This document shows, piece after piece, positions 1 through 7,241 of a stretch of 64,000 nt of DNA. Position numbers and translations under genes: made by a program. Position 1 is the stretch's first letter, and each line of letters begins with the position of its first letter. The notes beneath the pieces are model-generated. The model made no database searches and was not told the origin of the DNA. It worked only from the letters and a program-made list of their open reading frames with translations. Origin of the DNA: JBBTCX01 sp964494205 (GTDB lineage Bacteria > Planctomycetota > Phycisphaerae > UBA1845); assembly GCA_964494205.1 (NCBI GenBank), contig CAZBRD010000023.1, positions 1 to 64,000 of the forward strand, given 5' to 3'.

Positions 1-3
1 ACA

Positions 4-74
4 GCGGGCGACGCGATTCGAACGCGCAACATTCAGCTTGGAAGGCTGAAGCTCTACCATTGAGCTACGCCCGC
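4..74 (-). tRNA. tRNA-Gly (anticodon TCC)
   Basis: Read on the minus strand, a complete cloverleaf is visible. The acceptor arms GCGGGCG and CGCCCGC pair fully. The D arm is GCTC...GAGC, the anticodon stem is TCAGC/GCTGA around loop CTTCCAA (anticodon TCC), and the T arm is GCGCG-TTCGAAT-CGCGT. The CCA end is not encoded. It would decode GGA/GGG glycine codons. Confidence 0.95.
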
Positions 75-258
75 GTAATCGTCGGACGATTGAGTAGCGT
101 TCCACCGAGCCACGCAGAGATCAGTATCACAGCTGAGTCGCGCGATGGAACAAATGCTTGGTCGTGCCAAGTAACGAGACCAAAAAAAGGTCGAGTCGCC
201 ATCCAACATGATGCAACTCCGGCTTTGAGTCCGATCGAAGTTGCAACGCTGGTTTCGA

Positions 259-423
259 TCAGGCTTCGCCGCCCTTGTTTTTGGTCAGCTTCTTGGCGCG
301 GTGCGCGCGATAACCCTTCGCGGCCTCTTCCCAGAGCTTGTAAGCTTCAGCCTTTTCGCCACGCTTGAAGGCAGCGGCTGCGTTAACTTTTTGACGTCGA
401 AACGCTTTCGTCGGTCTCGGCAT
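259..423 (-). CDS. Small basic conserved-type protein (54 aa)
   Basis: The frame is open well upstream, but ATG at 423 is preceded by a good ribosome binding site (GAGGAAG, about 4 bases away), giving a 54-residue protein starting MPRPTKAFRRQ. It is highly basic and Ala-rich, with a short amphipathic helix (AAAFKRGEKAEAYKLWEEA) followed by a Lys/Arg-rich tail. Basic proteins of this size often bind RNA or ribosomes, but no family is recognised and that role is only a guess. It lies 184 bp from the tRNA-Gly gene; that gap (75-258) shows nothing clear. Longer reading frames on the same strand upstream have no ribosome binding site. Confidence 0.6.
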   Translation of the reverse strand: MPRPTKAFRRQKVNAAAAFKRGEKAEAYKLWEEAAKGYRAHRAKKLTKNKGGEA

Positions 424-1064
424 AACTTCCTCATCAATCCTGTGACATTCGAACGGGGCGAACCCACTAAAACGAGCCACGGAATGTAACCGAACGGGCC
501 CAAAACGCCAAATATCGAGATTCGATGCCGTTTCGAGCGATTGCGGGTGGCTGCGCGAACGTGCGCGGATGGGTTTTTGGCGTCCCAATGAGGGTGGTTG
601 TGCCGTGTTTTTTTCGCGGCGCAAGATGGAATTCGCATTGGCGATGGTGAGAACGCGGTTTTTTCTTTCGTTTCGCGGAAGTTTTTAAAAGATGCGCAGA
701 CTTCCCAGGTGCGGACCGGATTCGCGTCGAGACAATTGTTGATGAGTTGATTTTTTCGCATGGTCGGACTCGCCGTTCGGTTGTTCCAATAACATGCATT
801 GCGCTCGCTGGGTTTGTGGAGATCGTGAAGCGCTCTGGATTGGATTGAATACGACCCCTTTCAGGGTCGTTTGTATATTGGCGTCTCATGTCCGGGGGTT
901 TTCGCTTCGCTCGACCCCCGGCTATTTGATTGCAGCCTTGCAGGCTGGTGCGCGTTACGTCTTGTGGACAATGCGGGCGGCAACTCCGAAGTTCTAAGAC
1001 GGGGAGTAGCGTGTGTAACCCGCCCTACTTGATTCGCTTGCCTGCTCTTTGGTTTAGATTCTGC
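424..1064. other. Gene-free stretch
   Basis: No reading frame here has a convincing start and protein-like composition. The only structure seen is the three-hairpin repeat at 851-947. Part of the region should hold the promoters of the 54-aa gene (leftward) and of the zinc-ribbon gene at 1065 (rightward), but no clear -35/-10 pair was found. Confidence 0.6.
851..947. repeat. REP-like element with three hairpins
   Basis: Three inverted repeats follow one another: ACGACCC-cctttc-type loop-GGGTCGT at 851-870, CCGGGGG...CCCCCGG at 892-921 (loop contains TTCGCTTCGCTCGA), and CAGCC-TTGCA-GGCTG at 933-947. This triple-hairpin arrangement is typical of REP-like elements mobilised by RAYT-type Y1 transposases in environmental bacteria. 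No RAYT gene is in this window. Only this copy of the family was seen here. Confidence 0.6.
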
Positions 1065-1802
1065 ATGGCATTGCGTGAGAAATTGAATCGACTGGGACGC
1101 CTCGGACTGACGGTACTCAATGAGCTACGTCTGCCGAAAGACACCAGAGATACTCGGCAACCTGTTCGACTGCTGCTTCGGAAACTCATCCACACCGCCA
1201 TTTTTGGTCTTGGCCTGACCAGTCTCATCTTATGGAGATACTATGAGTGGACTACGCCAAGTAACTTCAGCGGTTATTCTTTCGTTCGAGACTTTGATGC
1301 TGATGAAACAAGAATCTCGTGGCGTCTGATGTATGATGTTGATCCGCTTTCGGTTCTCCCGAGCTGTTGGAGCGTGGTGATTCGCAAACGCATTCCCTGC
1401 GAAGTAAAGTTGCTACGTCGCAGTTATGAGTGGGAGAGCTTTGGAGCTTCGAGTGAAGCCGAAGACTATGACCTCGAAGGTAACTCAATGTGCGGGCGCA
1501 GCGAAGAGCATAACTTCGATTTCGCGACACAAACCTCTGTTCCAATCGTGAAGCCTCAACTCGCAGGAACAAAACCGCTAAACATCTGGATTACGTTCCC
1601 TGGCTGGCTTCCACCTGTCGTGTTTTTCTCGATTTCCCTGATTGTTTTCTACCGCGGCCCGTTTCGCCGTGCTCGGCGAAAACTGACTAATTGTTGTATT
1701 GTTTGCGGCTACAGTCTTGAGAAGCTGACCGAGCCGCGTTGTCCGGAGTGCGGTGAACCGGCGTCTACGATTCCTCTTGCTCATCCTCCGGTTTCTTCTT
1801 AA
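1065..1802 (+). CDS. Membrane protein with C-terminal zinc ribbon
   Basis: A 245-residue protein of unknown function. The ATG at 1065 is chosen because the upstream extension of the frame has no protein-like character. A hydrophobic segment at about residues 48-66 (FGLGLTSLILWRYY) and another near 195-215 (PPVVFFSISLIVFY) make it a likely two-pass membrane protein with a loop of about 130 residues between them, probably extracytoplasmic. The C-terminus carries CCIVCGYSLEKL...CPECG, a zinc ribbon with the CxxCGYxLxxL pattern that is very common in planctomycete membrane proteins. Its last 38 bases overlap the convergent gene ending at 1765. Confidence 0.65.
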   Translation: MALREKLNRLGRLGLTVLNELRLPKDTRDTRQPVRLLLRKLIHTAIFGLGLTSLILWRYYEWTTPSNFSGYSFVRDFDADETRISWRLMYDVDPLSVLPSCWSVVIRKRIPCEVKLLRRSYEWESFGASSEAEDYDLEGNSMCGRSEEHNFDFATQTSVPIVKPQLAGTKPLNIWITFPGWLPPVVFFSISLIVFYRGPFRRARRKLTNCCIVCGYSLEKLTEPRCPECGEPASTIPLAHPPVSS

Positions 1803-1959
1803 GGAACCAGCCCCGTACCGTGCGTTCCTCTTCGATTTTCAATTTAGTGATGCTGTTCTGCACTTCGAGGCCTTCCGCTCGGCAGCGGTCGATGAGATCG
1901 CGCGAGGTCAAGCCCAGTTCGTGGGCGAGTTCCTTGATTTTGATTCCCTTTTTTGCCAT
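1765..1959 (-). CDS. Stand-alone IF-2 N-terminal-like domain protein (64 aa)
   Basis: From ATG at 1959 the product starts MAKKGIKIKELAHELGL and consists of one IF2_N-like fold: a helix-turn-helix-like stretch (IKELAHELGLTSRDLIDRC) followed by GLEVQNSITKL, which matches the small domain found at the N-terminus of bacterial translation initiation factor IF-2. The acidic C-terminus (KKKPEDEQEES) is extra. The frame extends ten codons further up to 1989 with a poorer start context. Free-standing IF2_N proteins are uncommon; a role in ribosome or RNA binding is inference. It is convergent with, and overlaps, the zinc-ribbon gene. Confidence 0.7.
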   Translation of the reverse strand: MAKKGIKIKELAHELGLTSRDLIDRCRAEGLEVQNSITKLKIEEERTVRGWFLKKKPEDEQEES

Positions 1960-2015
1960 GCCCACACTCCACACGCGGTGGGGTTTCAAGTCAACACCTT
2001 TGATCGACGAAGTAT

Positions 2016-2111
2016 GGCTCGGTCGTGCCTACGGCACTTAGAGGAATTGTTCCTCGTAACCCAGCACTGAAAGTGCTGGGCTATTCTCGGTTCGTCCCTA
2101 ACGGGACGAGA
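2016..2111. repeat. Dispersed three-hairpin repeat, copy 1
   Basis: Contains GTGCC-tac-GGCAC (2025-2037), CCCAGCAC-tgaaa-GTGCTGGG (2060-2080) and TCGTCCC-taac-GGGACGA (2092-2109). The same three hairpins in the same order and spacing recur at 22007-22105. Hairpin arms are conserved while the spacers between them differ, as expected for a REP-like element under selection for structure. Confidence 0.8.
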
Positions 2112-2125
2112 AATGGTTCGAACCT

Positions 2126-2307
2126 GAACACGAGAGTAAGCGCGATATTGGACACGATTGTGCGAATCGGAACACGAGAGCTGGTGCGATACTGGACACA
2201 GGAGCGATTCTGGACACGAGAGATTGCTCGATGCTGGACGCAGAATAGGGCGCGAATCTGGACGTAAGAGAAGGGGCGAAACAGGCCATGAGAGTCGGCG
2301 CAAATCT
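2126..2307. repeat. Degenerate 24-bp tandem repeat
   Basis: About eight units in a row begin with variants of GGACACGAGAG and end in variants of GCGAATCT. Four consecutive units near the right end are exactly 24 bp, while two central units are shortened to 18-19 bp. The array begins right after the hairpin repeat and ends about 40 bp before the start codon of the zinc-ribbon gene at 2347, so it occupies that gene's upstream region. Confidence 0.65.
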
Positions 2308-2346
2308 CTTTGCAGGAAACGTGTTTCTCGGTTACTTCACGGCGTC

Positions 2347-2643
2347 ATGAACCGAACCACTTATCCCGAAGACGATTTCGACGGCGGCGAATTTGATAAC
2401 GACGAAATCGACGATGGGTCGGAGTACTCGGGTGAGTCGGAGGAAGATGATAGTGAGAACGATCTTCTCGAATGTCCGATTTGTCATCGCTCCGTTCATG
2501 AGGACACGCAGCAGTGTCCGCACTGTGGCGACTGGATCGAACCTGTGTATCCCGGCGAGCGGGGAAAGAAACGGTTCTGGGCGATCGTCGTTGCGTTGAT
2601 CGTCATGTCGTGGCTGGTCGTCATGGTGCTACGATTGGGGTGA
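2347..2643 (+). CDS. Tail-anchored zinc-ribbon protein (98 aa)
   Basis: ATG at 2347 opens a protein with an acidic, low-complexity N-terminus (about residues 5-38, rich in Asp, Glu and Gly), a zinc ribbon (CPICHRSV...CPHCGDW, about residues 42-61) and one C-terminal membrane helix (FWAIVVALIVMSWLVVMVL). The layout is that of a tail-anchored cytoplasmic zinc-ribbon protein. The reading frame is open upstream, but that extension translates the 24-bp tandem repeat and is not believed. It is separated by only 7 bp from the next gene, suggesting co-transcription. Function unknown. Confidence 0.65.
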   Translation: MNRTTYPEDDFDGGEFDNDEIDDGSEYSGESEEDDSENDLLECPICHRSVHEDTQQCPHCGDWIEPVYPGERGKKRFWAIVVALIVMSWLVVMVLRLG

Positions 2644-2650
2644 GGACTCT

Positions 2651-4135
2651 TTGGAGCCGCGCGTGAGCACCGAACCCGACATCTCACTCAGCCAATCCGA
2701 TTCTGAAATTCTGTGCCCGGAGTGCGACTACAACCTTACCGGCGTGCCGAGCGATCGATGTCCGTGGTGTGGGTGGGCGATCGATGTCGATGCGATCGTG
2801 GCGTTTTCGCACGCGCACGTGGGGCGGCGGATCGGTGTGGTTGTGGCTTCACTGGTCGTGTGTTTCGGCACGCTCCTGGCGGCATACTCGCTCGGTGCGC
2901 GGGGGCAAAGACTCAGCCTGTTTGACATGATTGCGGTGGCTGGGCCGATGGCGGCTGCGGGTGGGCATTTTGTGCTTGCGGTTCTGGTCGTGCTTTCGTG
3001 GAGCCAGCGCTGGCCATTGCGGCGCGGCGAGGTGGGCACGATTTTGCATTGGGTGGCGTGGGGTTCGATTGCTGCGGGTGTGATCGGCGGGATTCCCGCG
3101 CTGAACTATGCGCCGACGAAGCTGGTTGTGCAGAACACGGTGGTCAACGGACCACTTGAGTTTATGTTGTCGGTCATTTTGTTTTCGCTGCCGGCGTTTA
3201 TGCTTCTGCTGCTGCTTATGATTGCGTTTCGGCCACGGAGGCGTGCGGTTGGAGAAACAGTTTTGCCAGCGAATGACACGTCTCGTGGAACGCGAGCGCC
3301 GTTTTCGATTGATTTTGCGAGGCGGTTCTCAGCTGAACAGATTTCGCAGAAGCGGGTAACGACGCCGCGATTATCCAACCAGATGCTCGACCTGGCGATC
3401 AGCCAAACGTGGGACGCGGAGACGGCTATCGCCCGCGAATTCAATCGCACGATGTTCAACGGGAAGCTCGTTCGGTTGATTCGATGTTTGGAGCACGCCG
3501 ATTCGTTGCATGTTGAACTGGGGCCGACTGATTATCGCGACTTCATTGGAACAAATCTGCATAATCTCGCGATGGCTTGGCCGTTGGGGCCGGAGTTTCT
3601 GAGTAATGCGCTGGGCGTGAGCGCGACCATCATCACGAGTGATGGGTTTCTCGCGCTGGGTCGGCGAAGCGAGCGAGTGGCGTCGCATATGGGTTGCCTG
3701 CATCCGTTCGGCGGCATGCTGGAGCAGGCGGATCAAAAGGCAGAAGGAACGTGTGATCTTTTTGGCAGCGTGCGACGAGAGGCGTGCGAGGAACTGGGGT
3801 TGCAGCCGGGAGAGATCAGAGACATCACGCTTGTCGGACTGGCGCGGGATCATAAGTTGATGCAGCCTGAGTTGATCTTCGATGTCCAGATCAAACTAAC
3901 GAAGTCGCAGTTGATCGAACGCTTCGATCCGGGACTGAGTCATGGGGAACACGAGCGAATCGAAGTCGTGCGTGATGAGCCGGATTGCCTGTTGCCGTTT
4001 CTGGAGCATACGCCGTCGGTGACGCCGATCGCGCAGGCGGCGGTCTTGATCCACGGGCGACACCTTTGGGGGCGCGAGTGGTATGAGCAGGCGAGCTATC
4101 TGTTGTATGGGGACGTGCCCGGAAATGTCACGTAG
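2651..4135 (+). CDS. Zinc ribbon, four-helix membrane domain and Nudix-like domain fusion
   Basis: A 494-residue protein. Residues about 23-42 form a zinc ribbon (CPECDYNL...CPWCGW). Four hydrophobic helices follow (about 55-200). The C-terminal third (about 335-470) resembles a Nudix hydrolase: GGMLEQAD, then a divergent Nudix box ending VRREACEELGLQPG. That keeps the REAxEELG core that binds divalent metal, but the spacing before it differs from the classical box. Nudix enzymes cleave nucleoside diphosphates linked to other groups. The start is TTG at 2651, or GTG at 2663, which has GGAG six bases upstream. It sits 7 bp after the preceding zinc-ribbon gene and overlaps the end of comF by 8 bp. 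Confidence 0.65.
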   Translation: MEPRVSTEPDISLSQSDSEILCPECDYNLTGVPSDRCPWCGWAIDVDAIVAFSHAHVGRRIGVVVASLVVCFGTLLAAYSLGARGQRLSLFDMIAVAGPMAAAGGHFVLAVLVVLSWSQRWPLRRGEVGTILHWVAWGSIAAGVIGGIPALNYAPTKLVVQNTVVNGPLEFMLSVILFSLPAFMLLLLLMIAFRPRRRAVGETVLPANDTSRGTRAPFSIDFARRFSAEQISQKRVTTPRLSNQMLDLAISQTWDAETAIAREFNRTMFNGKLVRLIRCLEHADSLHVELGPTDYRDFIGTNLHNLAMAWPLGPEFLSNALGVSATIITSDGFLALGRRSERVASHMGCLHPFGGMLEQADQKAEGTCDLFGSVRREACEELGLQPGEIRDITLVGLARDHKLMQPELIFDVQIKLTKSQLIERFDPGLSHGEHERIEVVRDEPDCLLPFLEHTPSVTPIAQAAVLIHGRHLWGREWYEQASYLLYGDVPGNVT

Positions 4136-4997
4136 TGGCACTTTCCGTGACATTCATTGCGTCGTTGTTTCTTACGTCTAACCGAATCGAGCCGTCTGCC
4201 GAAGCTTTGGTGAGTACGGCTGCGTATAGCTCTCCCGCTCCGCCGCGTTGGAGCACTTTTGCGCACTCGTCGAGTGTAGCGCCGGTTGTTTTCACGTCGT
4301 CGATGATCAAGAGTCGTGCCTCGGTGAGTTTTGTGCCGCGCGCGAGGGCGAACGCTCCGCGGATGTTTTCGACGCGCTGCTGGTAGGAGAGGCCGATCTG
4401 GTGCGGGCCGGCTTTGACGCGTCGGAGGATCGGTGCGATCGGCAAGTCGGTGGCGGTGCTCACGGCGCGGGCGAGTTCGTCGGGCGGGTAACAGTCTCGG
4501 CCGATGCGTCGTCGCCAGTGGGTCGGGACGGGAACGATGGCTTCGACTCGTGGGAGCCATGGAGCCTTGCGAACGCGTTCGATTAGCCAGCTTGCGAATG
4601 CGGGACCGAGCTCCGCGCGGTCGTCGTATTTGTAGGCTTTGACGAGGGTAGCCATTCCGCCGTCGTAGCGACCGACGCGAACGGTGCCGGTGATTCTTGG
4701 TCGGCGATGGCGACATTCGCGACAGCGGTCGTCTGACAGTTCAAACGGTGCGACTGTGGAACCGCAGGTCGGGCAGTAAGGGCTTTCGCGCTGATGGGCG
4801 AGGTGTGCGCTGCATGGTTCGCAGAAGTCGGCAGGTGAGTCTGCAAAAGGTCGGCTGCACAATCGGCACGCGGGAGGGAAGGCGAGGTCGGTGGCGGATC
4901 GCATTCCCTGACGCCAGATGGATCGCAATGCGTGTGAGATGCGGGCAATCGTATTTGCAGGTCTGATTTCGGACATATCGTTGCTTGTAAAGAACAT
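4128..4997 (-). CDS. comF: ComF family phosphoribosyltransferase-like protein
   Basis: ComF (ComFC) proteins pair a zinc-binding N-terminus with a type I phosphoribosyltransferase fold and are needed for DNA uptake in naturally competent bacteria; in others the role is unclear. Four CxxC pairs are visible at about residues 44-47, 59-62, 75-78 and 92-95, and the PRPP-binding loop LLIIDDVKTTGATL is at about 229-242. The region AYKYDDRAELG is also typical of the family. The 289-residue length is slightly more than usual; ATG at 4976 (MSEIRP) is a plausible alternative start. No other competence gene is nearby. The 3' end overlaps the Nudix-fusion gene by 8 bp. Confidence 0.9.
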   Translation of the reverse strand: MFFTSNDMSEIRPANTIARISHALRSIWRQGMRSATDLAFPPACRLCSRPFADSPADFCEPCSAHLAHQRESPYCPTCGSTVAPFELSDDRCRECRHRRPRITGTVRVGRYDGGMATLVKAYKYDDRAELGPAFASWLIERVRKAPWLPRVEAIVPVPTHWRRRIGRDCYPPDELARAVSTATDLPIAPILRRVKAGPHQIGLSYQQRVENIRGAFALARGTKLTEARLLIIDDVKTTGATLDECAKVLQRGGAGELYAAVLTKASADGSIRLDVRNNDAMNVTESATT

Positions 4998-5155
4998 GCC
5001 GGAACGAGTCTGAGTTCGCCGCGGTTGTCGAAAGATAACTGAAGGCTAATTACATTCAAAGTGATGATTTTCGGTATTCTGTCACCTGTCTTGCGTGTGT
5101 TCTGTCATAGAAGCGCCAAACAAATGAGACGGTTTTGATCAGTGGAGACAACACA

Positions 5156-6106
5156 TTGAAGAAGCCTAATCTATTGAATCTGCGGGCTTTCGTGCTGCCC
5201 ATGTTTGCAGCGGTCGTCGTGCCTGAGTTTGTCCTTGCGAACCCGCTGGACTTCACGCTGACAGACGGCGAGAAGTCGTTTCAATTATCGCAGGCTGCAG
5301 GAAAATATGTCGCGTTGCATTTTCTGCTTGCGGCTGACGATCCGATTGGCCTGATGTATGTGAATGAATATGCGAAGCAGGCACCGAGGGTGGCGGGAGT
5401 TGTGCATGTCTTTATCAAGGCGGCGGACGAGAGTGCGGTTGATGCGTTTCAGCAGAAGTCGCGTGAGAAGATGCCGAACGTGACGATTTTTCGCGATGCG
5501 GAAGCGGGGCTGGCGAAACAGTTTGCGGTTCCGGATGGGTTCGAATTCAACGGGACGAAGATGCATGCACCCGCGTTGATTCTGCTCGATCAGAAGGGTC
5601 AGGAGATTTTTCGGCACGTGGCGAAGGATGAACGCGACCCGCTGCCGTTTATTGAGTTTCGTTTCAAGATGAGCGAGTTGACGAAGAATCCGAATCTTAC
5701 GCAATACAACGTGAAGGATCAGGAACCGGCGATCGCGGGCTACGATCCGGTTTCATACATTGAGTCTTCCAAGGCAGAGAAGGGATCGAAGGAATACCTT
5801 TCGACATATCGCGGCGTCATGTATTACTTTGCGACAGAGAAGCATCGAGATGCGTTCGCGGAGAACCCGGAAAAATATGTCCCTGCGTATGGCGGCTGGT
5901 GTGCGACGGCGATGTCAGACGGAAAGAAAGTTGAAATCGATCCCACGAATTTCAAGGTGACCAACAGTCGCCTGTTCCTCTTCAACAAAGGGTTTTTTGG
6001 CAACGCGATCAATGATTGGAACAAGAATGAGCCGACGCTCACCAAGCAAGCAGATGCTGCGTGGGAAAGGCTGGCTCCTGGCGATCTTGAAAGGGCAGGA
6101 AAGTGA
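5156..6106 (+). CDS. Exported YHS-domain protein with thioredoxin-like N-terminal half
   Basis: TTG at 5156 is preferred (GTGGAG lies 7 bases upstream) and gives an N-terminus with a clear signal peptide (MKKPNLLNLRAFVLPMFAAV ... FVLA). An earlier TTG at 5135 is in frame. After cleavage, about residues 30-180 resemble a thioredoxin/AhpC-like fold without a CxxC motif. The C-terminal part (about 195-290) is a YHS domain: IAGYDPVSYIE, YRGVMYYFATEKHRDAF, YVPAYGGWCATAMSDG. YHS domains of this type are found in exported proteins and are thought to bind metal through the Cys/His region. The substrate is unknown. Confidence 0.75.
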   Translation: MKKPNLLNLRAFVLPMFAAVVVPEFVLANPLDFTLTDGEKSFQLSQAAGKYVALHFLLAADDPIGLMYVNEYAKQAPRVAGVVHVFIKAADESAVDAFQQKSREKMPNVTIFRDAEAGLAKQFAVPDGFEFNGTKMHAPALILLDQKGQEIFRHVAKDERDPLPFIEFRFKMSELTKNPNLTQYNVKDQEPAIAGYDPVSYIESSKAEKGSKEYLSTYRGVMYYFATEKHRDAFAENPEKYVPAYGGWCATAMSDGKKVEIDPTNFKVTNSRLFLFNKGFFGNAINDWNKNEPTLTKQADAAWERLAPGDLERAGK

Positions 6107-6222
6107 TGACTGCTAACGCATCAAACCACGTGGTCCTAAGTTTGCAAACTTGGCATCACGAAACCTTAACGTAGTTTGATAGAATAGCCCGGATTGCATT
6201 CGAGGGAGCGAGGGATCGAACG

Positions 6223-7197
6223 ATGTCGAGCGAGAAACTGTCAAGAAGAGAATGGATCAAGCTGACCGCGATCGCCGGGGCGGGGATTGCAACTTCTCCG
6301 GCAGGCGCGTTCAGCTTCGCATCGGATGATGTCACGAAGTCGCCGGGGCGTGCATTTCGCATTGCACATTTAACAGACAGTCACACGCAGCCGGAGCGTC
6401 GCGCCGCGGAAGGGACCATCGCGTGCTTGAAGCATGCACAGGGTCTCGACACCAAGCCGGACCTCGTTGTAACCGGCGGCGACCTTATTATGGATTCGTT
6501 CGATGCTGACCGGGCGCGCACGAAACTTCAATGGGACCTGTACACGAAAATCCTCCGCGATGAATGCAGCCTGCCGATCGAACATACGCTGGGAAACCAT
6601 GACATTTGGGGCTGGAACAAGAAGAAGAGCGGTGCGTCGGGCACAGAGGCGGATTACGGAAAGAAATGGGCACTAGATACCCTCGGTCTACCGAAGCCCT
6701 ACCGTAGTTTCGACCGCGGAGGGTGGCACTTCGTCATTCTCGACAGTGTGATGGGCGACGGTGACGGCTACATCGGCAAGCTGGACGACGAACAATTCGA
6801 TTGGCTGGGGAAGGACCTTGGGGCAGTTAATGCGAAGACGCCGGTTATTGTGGTGTCGCACATCCCTATTTTCGCGGCGTGCGTGTTGAATGACCTCAAG
6901 GATGATGTGGAGAAGACGCGCGAATTCAACGTTCCCGGAAGCTGGATGATGGTTGATGGGAAGCGAATTCGAAAGCTGTTCCGATCGCATCCAAACGTGA
7001 AGCTATGCCTGAGCGGACACGTGCACCAGCTTGATCGCGTGGACTTTGAAGGCGTCACGTACATCTGCGATGGCGCGGTGAGCGGCGGCTGGTGGAAGGG
7101 GCCGAACGAGCAGTGCTTCGAAGGATATGGCGTTGTCGATCTGTTCCCCGACGGCAAGTGGGCGCATCAATACAACACGTATGGGTGGAAGGCGTAA
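6223..7197 (+). CDS. Tat-exported calcineurin-like metallophosphoesterase
   Basis: The N-terminus (SRREWIKLTAIAGAGIA) is a twin-arginine signal peptide. All metallophosphoesterase motifs are present: D52-x-H54 (LTDSHTQ), GGD at 85-87, GNHD at 124-127, SHIP with H213, and GHVH at 265-268. These bind a dinuclear metal centre that hydrolyses phosphomonoesters or diesters. The protein probably acts in the periplasm after folding with its metals in the cytoplasm. At 324 residues it is a single-domain enzyme, and its natural substrate cannot be told from sequence. It is monocistronic; the next gene runs convergently. Confidence 0.88.
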   Translation: MSSEKLSRREWIKLTAIAGAGIATSPAGAFSFASDDVTKSPGRAFRIAHLTDSHTQPERRAAEGTIACLKHAQGLDTKPDLVVTGGDLIMDSFDADRARTKLQWDLYTKILRDECSLPIEHTLGNHDIWGWNKKKSGASGTEADYGKKWALDTLGLPKPYRSFDRGGWHFVILDSVMGDGDGYIGKLDDEQFDWLGKDLGAVNAKTPVIVVSHIPIFAACVLNDLKDDVEKTREFNVPGSWMMVDGKRIRKLFRSHPNVKLCLSGHVHQLDRVDFEGVTYICDGAVSGGWWKGPNEQCFEGYGVVDLFPDGKWAHQYNTYGWKA

Positions 7198-7241
7198 GTG
7201 ACGCACGCGCGGGATCGCAAGACGAGCCCAGTTCGCTCTTG

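Noticed and set aside
285..889. Overlapping minus-strand frames of 158 and 140 aa upstream of the 54-aa gene
   Set aside because: No start context, unnatural composition, and they run across the REP-like element or the real small gene in other frames.
4096..4716. 206-aa Arg-rich minus-strand frame
   Set aside because: Frame-shifted shadow of comF on the same strand.
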